Below are positions 7,607 to 14,662 of a stretch of DNA of 25,958 nucleotides, piece by piece. The DNA is from an uncultured Bacilli bacterium (lineage in GTDB: Bacteria > Bacillota_I > Bacilli_A > RF39 > UBA660). The notes beneath the pieces are model-generated. The model had not been told where the DNA came from. It ran no database searches and saw nothing but the letters and a program-made list of their open reading frames with translations. The stretch spans positions 1-25,958 of the forward strand of contig CANRHM010000006.1 of the NCBI GenBank assembly GCA_947630415.1, in the 5' to 3' direction. The first letter of the stretch is position 1. Every line of letters begins with the position of its first letter. Both the position numbers and the translations under genes were made by a program.

Positions 7607-8500
7607 CTATCCCCTCTTTCCATATCTTTTATAAACATATTTCTTAAGAGGCTCACTGCTATCTAATAAACTTGATTTATTTTCTTCCACAATACGTGAT
7701 GGAATAATATCTTGTTTCAAATGCATATTTAAGAATTCATACATTTCGGTAGATTTAAAACTTTTTCCTTTTTTTACAAATTCAAATCCTACTCCTGAAA
7801 CCAAAGTCTTTTCTGAAATAAAGAGATGCGTATCTTCATCATATAACCACGTGATAGGTTCTACTTTTAACCAATAAATTCTATACGGATCAATATCATC
7901 TCCTGTAGAAAGATACATATCACCATCAAGACTAGTGGTTGCTATAAACGGCATATATTTTTTTTCTTTATAGAGATACTCTGTTCCATAACAGATAGAA
8001 GGTCGTTTACCATTTACTCCGTAATAAAAGCAATAGGTTTTTCCTGTTTTAGTTAAAGTTTGCCCTATCAGTTTTTTGTTTAATTCATTCAGTATTTTCT
8101 CTTCATTTGAGCTCTCACGCAAAACATATTGAGGATATTCTCCATATTTGAGTCTGGTTATTCTATGCTTATCATAAATGAGATTGTCTCGATAAGCGTT
8201 TGAATTTAAGAAATAAAGAACAGGACGAACAGCAAAAAACCTATTATAGTTTTCTCTTTCTTCAATACAACCATCATCATTCACATAATAAAATTTTTTA
8301 TCGCTTAAATTAGGTTGAAGATTATAATAAGAGGTATCATCTGCATCAGTATAACTCCCCATTAAACAAGTTAAATCGGTGTTGTCAGCAGACAAATTAT
8401 TTCTTTTTCGTAATACTTCAAGGGCTGTGGTCTTGGTTTCTTCTTCATCATCTATATAAGCTTCTTCTTTAGTTAGTAATCTTAATTCAAATTCGTCCAT
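7607..8500 (-). CDS. DUF6273-like array protein, copy 5
   Basis: 297 residues from the ATG at 8500 (TAA, G, ATG; ribosome site GAGG). It opens MDEFELRLLTKEEAYIDDEEETKTTALEVL, a form shared only with copy 4. Both keep MGSY after the TDL motif, a near-identical C-terminal 90 residues and matching DNA around the VEPITW motif, so copies 4 and 5 look like another duplicated pair. The copy-specific loop before YWLKVEP is ATTSLDGDMYLSTGDDIDPY. It ends in TAG rather than TAA. Confidence 0.85.
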   Translation of the reverse strand: MDEFELRLLTKEEAYIDDEEETKTTALEVLRKRNNLSADNTDLTCLMGSYTDADDTSYYNLQPNLSDKKFYYVNDDGCIEERENYNRFFAVRPVLYFLNSNAYRDNLIYDKHRITRLKYGEYPQYVLRESSNEEKILNELNKKLIGQTLTKTGKTYCFYYGVNGKRPSICYGTEYLYKEKKYMPFIATTSLDGDMYLSTGDDIDPYRIYWLKVEPITWLYDEDTHLFISEKTLVSGVGFEFVKKGKSFKSTEMYEFLNMHLKQDIIPSRIVEENKSSLLDSSEPLKKYVYKRYGKRG

Positions 8501-8501
8501 C

Positions 8502-9404
8502 TTATCCTCTTCTTCCATAATTTTTATAAACATACTTTTTTAAAGTTTCACTGCTATCTAATAAACTTGATTTATCTTCTTCCACAATACGGGATGGAAT
8601 AATATCTTGTTTCAAATGCGTATTTAGAAATTCATACATTTCGGTGGATTCAAAAGTTTGTCCCTCTTTTACGAATTCAAATCCTACTCCCGCAACTAAA
8701 GCCTTTTCTGAAATAAAGAGATGCGTATCTTCATCATATAACCATGTGATGGGCTCTACTTTTAACCAATAAATTCTATAAGGACTAATAGTATTTTTTG
8801 TAGAAAGAGAGGCACCTCCATAATTGTTCGGTATTAATATAAATGGCACATATTTTTTTCCTTTATAGAGATATTCTGTTCTATAACATATAGAAGGTGC
8901 TTTTCCATCTTCTCCATAATAAAAGCAATACTTCTTTCCTGTTTTCGTTAAAGATTGTTCTAAAAGTTTTGTATTTAATACATTTGCTATTTCCCCTCCA
9001 TATGCGTTCTCATCCAAAATATACTGTGGATATTCCCCATATTGAAGTTTTTGTATACCAAAATTATAAAATAAGTCCTTTCGATAAGCAGTTGAATCGA
9101 AGAAATGTAAAACGGGACGAACGGATTCCTGTCGGTCATAAGCGTCTTCTTTTTGAACAAAACCACCATCATCCACATAATAAAATTTTTTATCGTTCAA
9201 ATTAGGCTGAAGACTATAAAAAGTTGCAGTATTTGCATTTGAATAACTCCCCATTAAACAAGCCAAATCGGTATTGACAGCAATTAAAGAGGGATCAGGA
9301 GCATTATAATCTTGTAGGACCTTAAGAGCTGTGGTCTTGGTTTCATCTTCATCATCTATATAAGCTTCTTCTCTAGTTAGTAATCTTAATTCAAATTCGT
9401 CCAT
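8502..9404 (-). CDS. DUF6273-like array protein, copy 4
   Basis: 300 residues from the ATG at 9404, with GAAGGGG as ribosome site. It is a good reference copy: FELRLLTREEA at 4-14, NTDLACLMG at 44-52, YSLQPNL at 63-69, KFYYVDDGG at 73-81, VRPVLHF at 95-101, YGEYPQYIL at 122-130, KTGKKYCFYYG at 154-164, EYLYKGKKYVPF at 177-188, YWLKVEPITWLYDE at 212-225, ISEKALVAGVGF at 231-242, FESTEMYEFLNTHLKQDIIPS at 251-271 and LKKYVYKNYGRRG at 288-300. In ordinary DUF6273-type proteins, as I remember them, the GEYPQ/EPITW/STxxxxLN half comes first and the LLTxEE/TDL/VRPVL half second; here the order is reversed. Confidence 0.87.
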   Translation of the reverse strand: MDEFELRLLTREEAYIDDEDETKTTALKVLQDYNAPDPSLIAVNTDLACLMGSYSNANTATFYSLQPNLNDKKFYYVDDGGFVQKEDAYDRQESVRPVLHFFDSTAYRKDLFYNFGIQKLQYGEYPQYILDENAYGGEIANVLNTKLLEQSLTKTGKKYCFYYGEDGKAPSICYRTEYLYKGKKYVPFILIPNNYGGASLSTKNTISPYRIYWLKVEPITWLYDEDTHLFISEKALVAGVGFEFVKEGQTFESTEMYEFLNTHLKQDIIPSRIVEEDKSSLLDSSETLKKYVYKNYGRRG

Positions 9405-9405
9405 C

Positions 9406-10320
9406 TTATCCCCTTCTTCCATAATTTTTATAGACATATTTCTTAAGAGGTTCACTACTATCTAGTACACTGGATTTATCTTTTTCTATAATTTGAGATG
9501 GGATAATATCTTTTTTCAAATGATTATGGATATATTCGTACATCTCTGTTGCTTCAAAGCCATTCCCCTCTTTTACGAAATCAAAACTAGGTCCAGACAC
9601 CAGTGCATGTTCCGAAATAAAAAGGTCCTTTTCTTCATCATATAGCCAAACAATAGGTTCTACTTTTAACCAATAAAGTTTAAAATCTACAATCTTCTCT
9701 CCGGTAGAAAGCAAGGCTCCCGTCTTTATGCCATTCGCTACCAAAGGGATATATTTCTTTCCTTCATAGACATATTCACTTACATAGTTTATAGAACAAG
9801 GAGTATTCTTTTTACTTTGATAGAAACAATAGGTTTTCCCTGTTTTATCTAAAGACTGCATACAAAGTTTTTGATTTAAAACTTCGATTATGTTTCTCTC
9901 TAATTGATTATTCTCATCCAAAACAAATTGAGGATATTCTCCATACTCCCACCAATAGATTTTTTGTTCCCAATCAAAATTTAAATTCTCTTTACTTACT
10001 TTTCTATTTGGAAAATAAAGAACAGGACGAATAGGTAGATGTCCTTTGTAACTTTCAATCAATTGATATTGATCACAAGAATTATAATTAGCATAGTCAC
10101 CCATAAAATAAAATCTACCATTTGAATAATTAGATTCAAGATAATAAAAAGCACTGCTCCCTGAACGTAATCCTCCCGTTAAACAAGAAAAGTCCGTATT
10201 CCTAGCAGCAACACCAGTACAATATTTTTGTAATACATCAAGGGCTGTGGTTTCATCTTCATCATACTGATTCACATAAATTTCTTCTTTGGTTAAAAAT
10301 CTTAATTCAAAATCGTCCAT
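9406..10320 (-). CDS. DUF6273-like array protein, copy 3
   Basis: 304 residues, the longest copy, from the ATG at 10320, one base after the TAG stop of copy 2. The ribosome site is weak (AAGAAGAGA), the poorest in the array, because the end of copy 2 reads YRKKR instead of YGRKG. A longer insertion (about residues 78-95, with YANYNSCDQYQLIESYKGHL) precedes IRPVLYF. Other changes are LESNY in place of LQPNL, YCFYQSKK in place of YCFYYG and YIHNHL in place of FLNTHL. The core YWLKVEPIVWLYDE and ISEHALVSG is retained. Confidence 0.84.
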   Translation of the reverse strand: MDDFELRFLTKEEIYVNQYDEDETTALDVLQKYCTGVAARNTDFSCLTGGLRSGSSAFYYLESNYSNGRFYFMGDYANYNSCDQYQLIESYKGHLPIRPVLYFPNRKVSKENLNFDWEQKIYWWEYGEYPQFVLDENNQLERNIIEVLNQKLCMQSLDKTGKTYCFYQSKKNTPCSINYVSEYVYEGKKYIPLVANGIKTGALLSTGEKIVDFKLYWLKVEPIVWLYDEEKDLFISEHALVSGPSFDFVKEGNGFEATEMYEYIHNHLKKDIIPSQIIEKDKSSVLDSSEPLKKYVYKNYGRRG

Positions 10321-10321
10321 G

Positions 10322-11209
10322 CTATCTCTTCTTTCTATACTGTTTATAAACATATTTTTTTAAGGACTCACTACTATCGAGGACACTCGATTTATCACTA
10401 TTCATAATACGAGATGGAATGATATCCTGTTTCAAATGACTATTTATATATTCATACGTCTTCGTTGCTTCAAAGCCAACTCCTTCTTTTACAAAATCAA
10501 AACCAACGCCTGGAATAAAAGCCTTTTCAGCTACAAAAAGATCTGTATCTTCATCGTATAACCAGGTAATGGGTTCTACTTTTAACCAATATAGGTAAGA
10601 TGCAACTATATTTTCATCTGTAGCGATTGAGGTAAAAGGCATTTGTCCTCTTAATATAAAGGGAACATACTTCTCTTCACCATACGTATATTCTTCTACT
10701 TCATACTTTAAAGAGGAGGACGTATCTTTCTTGCTAGGGTAGAAGCAATAAGTTTTACCTGTTTTCTTTAAATCCTGTGCACAAAGTTTTTGCGTTAAAG
10801 CATCCATTATATTTTTTTCTTTCACGTTATCTTCATTTAAAACATATTGAGGATATTCGCCAAAAAGAAATTTATATATGCCAAGAGTAGAATCATACTC
10901 TAATTTCCCTTTATCCACTATTGAATTTGAAAACTTTAAAACCAAACGAAGGGGAAAGTGCACATTATAACTTTCACTATTAAGAGTTCCATAATGATTA
11001 ATATAATAATATATTTTATTTTCAAAATCAGGTTGAATACTATAAAAGGTGCCATTTTCACATAAATAACCTGTTAAACTAACTAAATCCGTTTTAACCG
11101 TATCCAGTCTATATTTCTGTAACACTTTAAGAGCCGTAGTTTTGCTTTCATCTCTATCATCTATATAAACTTCTTCTTTCGTTAACAATCTTAATTCAAA
11201 GTCGTCCAT
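10322..11209 (-). CDS. DUF6273-like array protein, copy 2
   Basis: 295 residues from the ATG at 11209 (TAA, C, ATG; ribosome site GAGG). Long N-terminal subtype (YIDDRDESKTTALKVL), KTDLVSLTG, TFYSIQPDF and IYYYINHYGTL. The Arg-Pro motif is changed to LRLVLKF, as in copy 10. The Cys-Tyr strand reads KTGKTYCFYPSKKD, resembling copy 3 (YCFYQSKKN), so the two share that segment. It keeps YWLKVEPITWLYDE and FEATKTYEYINSHLKQDIIPS. It ends KKYVYKQYRKKR with stop TAG, which weakens the ribosome site available to copy 3. Confidence 0.85.
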   Translation of the reverse strand: MDDFELRLLTKEEVYIDDRDESKTTALKVLQKYRLDTVKTDLVSLTGYLCENGTFYSIQPDFENKIYYYINHYGTLNSESYNVHFPLRLVLKFSNSIVDKGKLEYDSTLGIYKFLFGEYPQYVLNEDNVKEKNIMDALTQKLCAQDLKKTGKTYCFYPSKKDTSSSLKYEVEEYTYGEEKYVPFILRGQMPFTSIATDENIVASYLYWLKVEPITWLYDEDTDLFVAEKAFIPGVGFDFVKEGVGFEATKTYEYINSHLKQDIIPSRIMNSDKSSVLDSSESLKKYVYKQYRKKR

Positions 11210-11210
11210 G

Positions 11211-12086
11211 TTACATCCTCTTTCCATACTGTTTATAAGCAATTCTTTGAAAAAGCTCATTATGATCTAAAGAAGACGATTTGTCTTCTACAATTTGAGA
11301 AGGAATGATTTCTTTTGCAAGATAGGTATTTAAATAATGATACATATAAGACTCTTCAATAGAGTTAGTAGGTTCATCACAAAAAGGAACTCCTGAGACT
11401 AAACCTGTTTTAGAAATAAGAAGACCTGATGGAGCATCGTACTGCCAAACAATAGGTTCTACTTTTAACCAATAAGCCATTCCTTTTTGAACATATACTC
11501 CGTTGGAAAGATATTCCCATTTATCCCTATCCGTTTTTAGCCGAATGTATTTTTTACCTCTATAAAGAAATTCATTTAAAGTGGGAATTCTTTTACAAAA
11601 CATTCGTGGAATTAAATCTTGCTTATAAACTTTCCCTGTTTTACTCATTTTTCCTTCCTGGAGGGCTATTTCTAGCTTACGAGAGAGTTCTCCTTCCACT
11701 ATAAAGGAAGGATATTCTCCATATTGAACTTCTATAATACCGTTATTCTTTACTTGAGGAAGAGTAGGTAACAAATGAGGATCCACTTTAAAAACAGGAA
11801 CAATCGAAGCACAATCCTCATAAACAAAAAACGGCTCCACTTCTTGATAATGATAGATAAGTACCTGTTCACCTCCAAATCCTGATTTAGTCCAAAAAGG
11901 AATAGACTTTTTACTATAATCCAATTGACCATTAATACGCATAGGAATCGAAGAAGCTCCAGTAAGAATACAATAATCCGTACATCCTCTATCTACGCTC
12001 GTATGTTTAAAAAGATCCAGGCAATCACACTTATCACTTCCAACCAGTTGTTCTTCTTCGAGTAAAGTTAATTCTATCCCGTTCAT
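11211..12086 (-). CDS. DUF6273-like array protein, copy 1 (first and most divergent)
   Basis: 291 residues from the ATG at 12086, with GGAGG six bases upstream; this is the promoter-proximal gene. It lacks the FELRLLTKEEV opening (it has IELTLLEEEQL) and most of the YYxLQP...VRPVLHF block. It clearly belongs to the family through CTDYCILTGA at 35-44, YGEYPSFIV at 122-130, MSKTGKVY at 147-154, FLYRGKKYIRL at 173-183, YWLKVEPIVWQYD at 205-217, LLISKTGLVSGVPF at 222-235, YMYHYLNTYLAKEIIPSQIVEDKSS over about 247-271 and AYKQYGKRM at the end. CTDYCILTGA is the copy closest to the TDYAIAxGA motif I recall from DUF6273-type proteins. It may be the oldest or a specialised member. Cys-rich at its start (C20, C22, C35, C39). 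Confidence 0.85.
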   Translation of the reverse strand: MNGIELTLLEEEQLVGSDKCDCLDLFKHTSVDRGCTDYCILTGASSIPMRINGQLDYSKKSIPFWTKSGFGGEQVLIYHYQEVEPFFVYEDCASIVPVFKVDPHLLPTLPQVKNNGIIEVQYGEYPSFIVEGELSRKLEIALQEGKMSKTGKVYKQDLIPRMFCKRIPTLNEFLYRGKKYIRLKTDRDKWEYLSNGVYVQKGMAYWLKVEPIVWQYDAPSGLLISKTGLVSGVPFCDEPTNSIEESYMYHYLNTYLAKEIIPSQIVEDKSSSLDHNELFQRIAYKQYGKRM

Positions 12087-12122
12087 ATAGATCCTCCAAT
12101 CCCCCTAATCTGATAACTTTTT

Positions 12123-12151
12123 ATTATAGATAAAGGATACCTTTTCGTCAA
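12123..12151 (-). promoter_or_regulatory. Strong consensus promoter of the paralog array
   Basis: On the minus strand -35 TTGACG (12151-12146), a 17-nt spacer and -10 TATAAT (12128-12123): one mismatch from the sigma-A consensus with ideal spacing. The predicted start is near 12116, about 30 nt before the ATG of copy 1. It begins just after the rplQ terminator. No operator-like inverted repeat is obvious around it, so expression may be constitutive. Confidence 0.88.
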
Positions 12152-12160
12152 GGAAAAGAC

Positions 12161-12188
12161 AAAAAAAGAACCTCTATGAAAAGGTCCT
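12161..12188 (-). terminator. Rho-independent terminator of the ribosomal superoperon
   Basis: Minus-strand stem AGGACCT / AGGTTCT (12188-12182 and about 12173-12167, one G-U pair), a short loop TTTCATAG and a run of T's. The upstream arm overlaps the rplQ stop codon (12189-12187). It separates the ribosomal operon from the array promoter. Confidence 0.85.
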
Positions 12189-12531
12189 ATTTTACTAATT
12201 CTAAGATAACCATTAAGGCATCGTCGCCCTTACGTTCAGTCATCTTTAAGATTCTAGTGTATCCACCGTTACGATCTTTGTATCGAACAGCTAAATCATC
12301 AAATACTTTCTTTACGACTTCGCTATCATTGTGTAGAAAAGCGATTGCCTTTCTACGCGATACTAAATCGCCTTTTTTACCATACGTAACCATTTTATCT
12401 AAGAACTTACGAACTTCTTTTGCACGCGTTTCCGTCGTTTCAATCTTTTCGTTATTAATTAAATCAATGGTTAGGTTTGCTAACATAGATTTTCTATGTT
12501 TGCTTACGCGTCCTAATTTTCTATAGGCCAT
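12187..12531 (-). CDS. rplQ: 50S ribosomal protein L17
   Basis: 114 residues, full length for the short bacterial form (about 115-120). The opening AYRKLGRVSKHRKSMLANLT and the following ETTETRAKEVR are the diagnostic L17 signatures; L17 binds 23S rRNA near the peptide exit tunnel. It is the last gene of the superoperon, 21 nt after rpoA, and its stop codon lies inside the terminator hairpin. Confidence 0.98.
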   Translation of the reverse strand: MAYRKLGRVSKHRKSMLANLTIDLINNEKIETTETRAKEVRKFLDKMVTYGKKGDLVSRRKAIAFLHNDSEVVKKVFDDLAVRYKDRNGGYTRILKMTERKGDDALMVILELVK

Positions 12532-12552
12532 TCTAATCGCTTCTCCTTCCTT

Positions 12553-13503
12553 CTAGTCATCTTCACGTAAAGCTAGTCCAAGTTCTCTAATCTTGTCTAA
12601 GACTTCTTTAAGAGATTTCTTTCCTAGATTACGAATCTTCATCATATCATTTTCAGACTTATTAACTAAATCTTGTAAGGTATGAATGCCTGCTCTTTTC
12701 AAGCAGTTGTATGCACGAACTGAGAAATCCAAGTCTTCGATGGTCGTCTCTAAAGCTTTTACTTTAGGATCTTCTGTCTTTTCAATCATAAGACCGGTCA
12801 TATCAGCAATGCTACTTAAATCGGTAAGTAATTCAAAGTGTTCAATTAAGATACGAGATGCAAGTGCTACTGCTTCTTCTGGTTTCATTGAACCATTGGT
12901 CCATACATTTAAAATTAAACGGTCGTAATTTTCATTTTGTCCAACACGAGCAGGTTCTACTTCATAAGATACTCTCTCAATTGGAGAATATAAAGAGTCA
13001 ATGGCAATCGTTCCCATTTTCTTATTATCTAATAATTTCTTATTTTCTTCGCTTCTTACATAACCGCGTCCATTGGTAACGGTCATTTCCATGACTAATT
13101 TTCCGCCTTTTGCAAGAGTGGCGATTTCTTGATCTGGGTTCATGATCTCGATATCGGCATCATGCTCAATATCGGAAGCCTTAACAACTCCTTCTTTAGT
13201 AGCATTTAAACGAATTGTCTTAGACTCTTCAGAATGGTTCTTAATAACAATTCCTTTTAAGTTAAGAATGATAAGTGCTACATCTTCGATAACTCCATCG
13301 ATGGTTTGGAATTCATGAGATACCCCTTCGATTTTAACACTTGAAATAGCGCTTCCAGGAAGAGAAGATAACATTACTCTTCTTAAAGCATTACCAAGAG
13401 TGGTTCCAAATCCTCTTTCAAGGGGTTCTAATTCAAACTTTCCAAAAAAATTACTTTCTACATAGTCCGTTATTTTATAGACTGGTTTTTCAAATTGTAA
13501 CAT
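12553..13503 (-). CDS. rpoA: DNA-directed RNA polymerase subunit alpha
   Basis: 316 residues (family about 314). The N-terminal domain, about 1-230, dimerises and holds beta/beta': FGTTLGNALRRVMLSSLPG at about 33-51 and DGVIEDV are the hallmark segments. A linker near 235-250 leads to the C-terminal domain, which has DLDFSVRAYNCLKRAGI, LGKKSLKEV and GLALRED, the helix-hairpin-helix module that contacts UP elements and activators. It lies between rpsK and rplQ as in other bacteria, so polymerase alpha is made along with ribosomal proteins. Confidence 0.99.
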   Translation of the reverse strand: MLQFEKPVYKITDYVESNFFGKFELEPLERGFGTTLGNALRRVMLSSLPGSAISSVKIEGVSHEFQTIDGVIEDVALIILNLKGIVIKNHSEESKTIRLNATKEGVVKASDIEHDADIEIMNPDQEIATLAKGGKLVMEMTVTNGRGYVRSEENKKLLDNKKMGTIAIDSLYSPIERVSYEVEPARVGQNENYDRLILNVWTNGSMKPEEAVALASRILIEHFELLTDLSSIADMTGLMIEKTEDPKVKALETTIEDLDFSVRAYNCLKRAGIHTLQDLVNKSENDMMKIRNLGKKSLKEVLDKIRELGLALREDD

Positions 13504-13521
13504 GAAACTTCCCTCCTTATT

Positions 13522-13905
13522 TTATCCACGTGGGCGTTTTGGTGGACGACATCCATTATGTGGAATTGGAGTAACATCGGTAATAGCCGTTACTTCTAAT
13601 CCCGCGGTTTGTAAAGAACGAATAGCTGTTTCACGTCCTGGTCCCAAACCTCTAACATATACTTCAACTTTTCTCATGCCTAAATCATAAGCAGCTTTTC
13701 CTGCGGCCTCGGCAGCAAGACCAGCCGCAAACGGAGTTGATTTTTTACTTCCTTTAAATCCTAAAGCACCACTTGATGCCCAAGAGATTGCATTACCTTC
13801 TTTATCGGTAATCGTCGTAATCGTATTATTAAATGTTGAATGAATATGTGCGATTCCTTCAGGAACATTTTTCTTTACTTTTCTTTTTCTCGATTTGTAA
13901 GCCAT
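13522..13905 (-). CDS. rpsK: 30S ribosomal protein S11
   Basis: 127 residues, the typical length. HIHSTFNNTITTITD, GLGPGRETAIRSLQ and the C-terminal DVTPIPHNGCRPPKRPRG are universal S11 signatures; S11 forms part of the 30S platform by the mRNA exit. The asparagine of HNG is the site that often becomes isoaspartate. AGGAGG precedes the ATG. It lies 32 nt after rpsM. Confidence 0.98.
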   Translation of the reverse strand: MAYKSRKRKVKKNVPEGIAHIHSTFNNTITTITDKEGNAISWASSGALGFKGSKKSTPFAAGLAAEAAGKAAYDLGMRKVEVYVRGLGPGRETAIRSLQTAGLEVTAITDVTPIPHNGCRPPKRPRG

Positions 13906-13937
13906 ATTCTTACCTCCTTTTTATAAATACTTAATTA

Positions 13938-14303
13938 TTATTTCTTCTTGTTAGCAACAGTCTTACCTTTACCTTTACGCGTTCTTGCATTACGGTTGGT
14001 TCTTTGACCTCTTACAGGAAGACCTTTTTTATGACGAGTACCTTGATAAGAATTAATTTCCATTTTGGTCTTAATGTTCATAGAAACTTCACGACGTAAG
14101 TCTCCTTCAACCATATGCTTAGCAACTTCATCACGGATACGATTCAATTCATCGTTATCAAGATCTGCCACTTTCTTCATTGGATCTACTTTTGCATCTA
14201 CTGCAATTTTCTTTCCTAGACTTCTTCCAATACCATAGATATAAGTTAATGAAATTCCTACTTGTTTATCATTGGGAATGTCTACACCTTTAATACGTGC
14301 CAT
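13938..14303 (-). CDS. rpsM: 30S ribosomal protein S13
   Basis: 121 residues. ARIKGVDIPNDKQVGISLTYIYGIG opens the helix-two-turn-helix head domain. RREVSMNIKTKMEINSYQG and RHKKGLPVRGQRTNRNARTRKG form the tail that reaches the P-site tRNA, and a Lys-rich end (KGKGKTVANKKK) follows. It sits in the 30S head and bridges to the 50S. An AGGAGG site precedes it and rpmJ ends 15 nt upstream. Confidence 0.98.
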   Translation of the reverse strand: MARIKGVDIPNDKQVGISLTYIYGIGRSLGKKIAVDAKVDPMKKVADLDNDELNRIRDEVAKHMVEGDLRREVSMNIKTKMEINSYQGTRHKKGLPVRGQRTNRNARTRKGKGKTVANKKK

Positions 14304-14318
14304 ATCTTACACCTCCTA

Positions 14319-14432
14319 TTATCCTTGTCTTTGTTTGTGTTTTGGATTAGAGCAAATAATCATTACTCTTCCATGACGCTTAATAATTTTACATTTTGCG
14401 CAAATTGGTTTTACAGATGGTTTAACTTTCAT
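14319..14432 (-). CDS. rpmJ: 50S ribosomal protein L36 (zinc-binding form)
   Basis: 37 residues from the ATG at 14432 to the TAA at 14319. The sequence starts MKVKPSVKPICAKC and ends NPKHKQRQG. The zinc ligands Cys11, Cys14, Cys27 and His32 are all present, so this is the zinc-dependent C+ type. L36 binds 23S rRNA near the factor-binding region. Its place between infA and rpsM is the standard one in Firmicutes. AGGAGGGATATT before the ATG provides the ribosome site. Confidence 0.97.
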   Translation of the reverse strand: MKVKPSVKPICAKCKIIKRHGRVMIICSNPKHKQRQG

Positions 14433-14442
14433 AATATCCCTC

Positions 14443-14658
14443 CTATTTCCTATAGGTTATACGCCCACGTGTTAAATCGTATGGCGATAATTCTATCGTT
14501 ACTGTGTCCCCCGGTAAAATGCGAATGTAATTCATTCGGATTTTACCAGAAACGTGAGCTTCTATCATATGCCCATTGACGAGTTCGACTTTAAATTTTC
14601 CACCAGGAATAATTTCAAGTACTTTTCCTTCGACTTCAATGGTATCTTCTTTAGCCAT
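14443..14658 (-). CDS. infA: Translation initiation factor IF-1
   Basis: 71 residues, a single OB-fold (S1-like) domain covering the whole protein: EVEGKVLEIIPGGKFKVELVNGH at 9-31, then SGKIRMNYIRILPGDTVTIELSPYDLTRGRITYR. The usual opening MAKEDTIE is intact. IF-1 occupies the 30S A site during initiation. Only 4 nt separate it from map, so the two are presumably translated in sequence. Confidence 0.98.
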   Translation of the reverse strand: MAKEDTIEVEGKVLEIIPGGKFKVELVNGHMIEAHVSGKIRMNYIRILPGDTVTIELSPYDLTRGRITYRK

Positions 14659-14662
14659 ATTC

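Larger units (their letters stand above)
3225..12086 (-). repeat. Tandem array of ten DUF6273-like paralogous genes
   Basis: Ten head-to-tail coding units of about 0.85-0.95 kb make up 8.9 kb with no other gene between them. The shared motifs, in order, are: FELRLLTKEE at the N-terminus; TDLxxLTG near residue 45; YxLQP and FYYV near 62-77; VRPVLxF near 95; FGEYPQYVL near 123; KTGKxYCFYYG near 154; EYxYxGKKYxPF near 177; YWLKVEPITWLYDE near 212; ISEKALVxGVGF near 231; FESTEMYEFLNxHLKQDIIPS near 251; and SxxLKKYVYKxYG at the end. Neighbouring units also share DNA blocks that are almost identical. Unit boundaries are a stop codon, one base and an ATG in all nine cases. One promoter (12151-12123) and one terminator (3203-3171) enclose the array. 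Confidence 0.95.

Noticed and set aside
4122..11260. Longer starts for array copies (reading ...CIKTMEGKGN or similar before MDDFELR)
   Set aside because: These extensions are the out-of-frame re-reading of the preceding copy's conserved C-terminal codons and consume the ribosome site; the internal ATG one base after each stop is better placed.
3225..12086. A diversity-generating retroelement driving the variable islands
   Set aside because: No reverse transcriptase, template repeat or accessory gene is visible in the window, and differences between copies include length changes and all base types rather than adenine-only changes.
3225..12086. CRISPR array or insertion sequence
   Set aside because: The repeats are full coding units of nearly 0.9 kb, with no short direct repeats and spacers, terminal inverted repeats or transposase.
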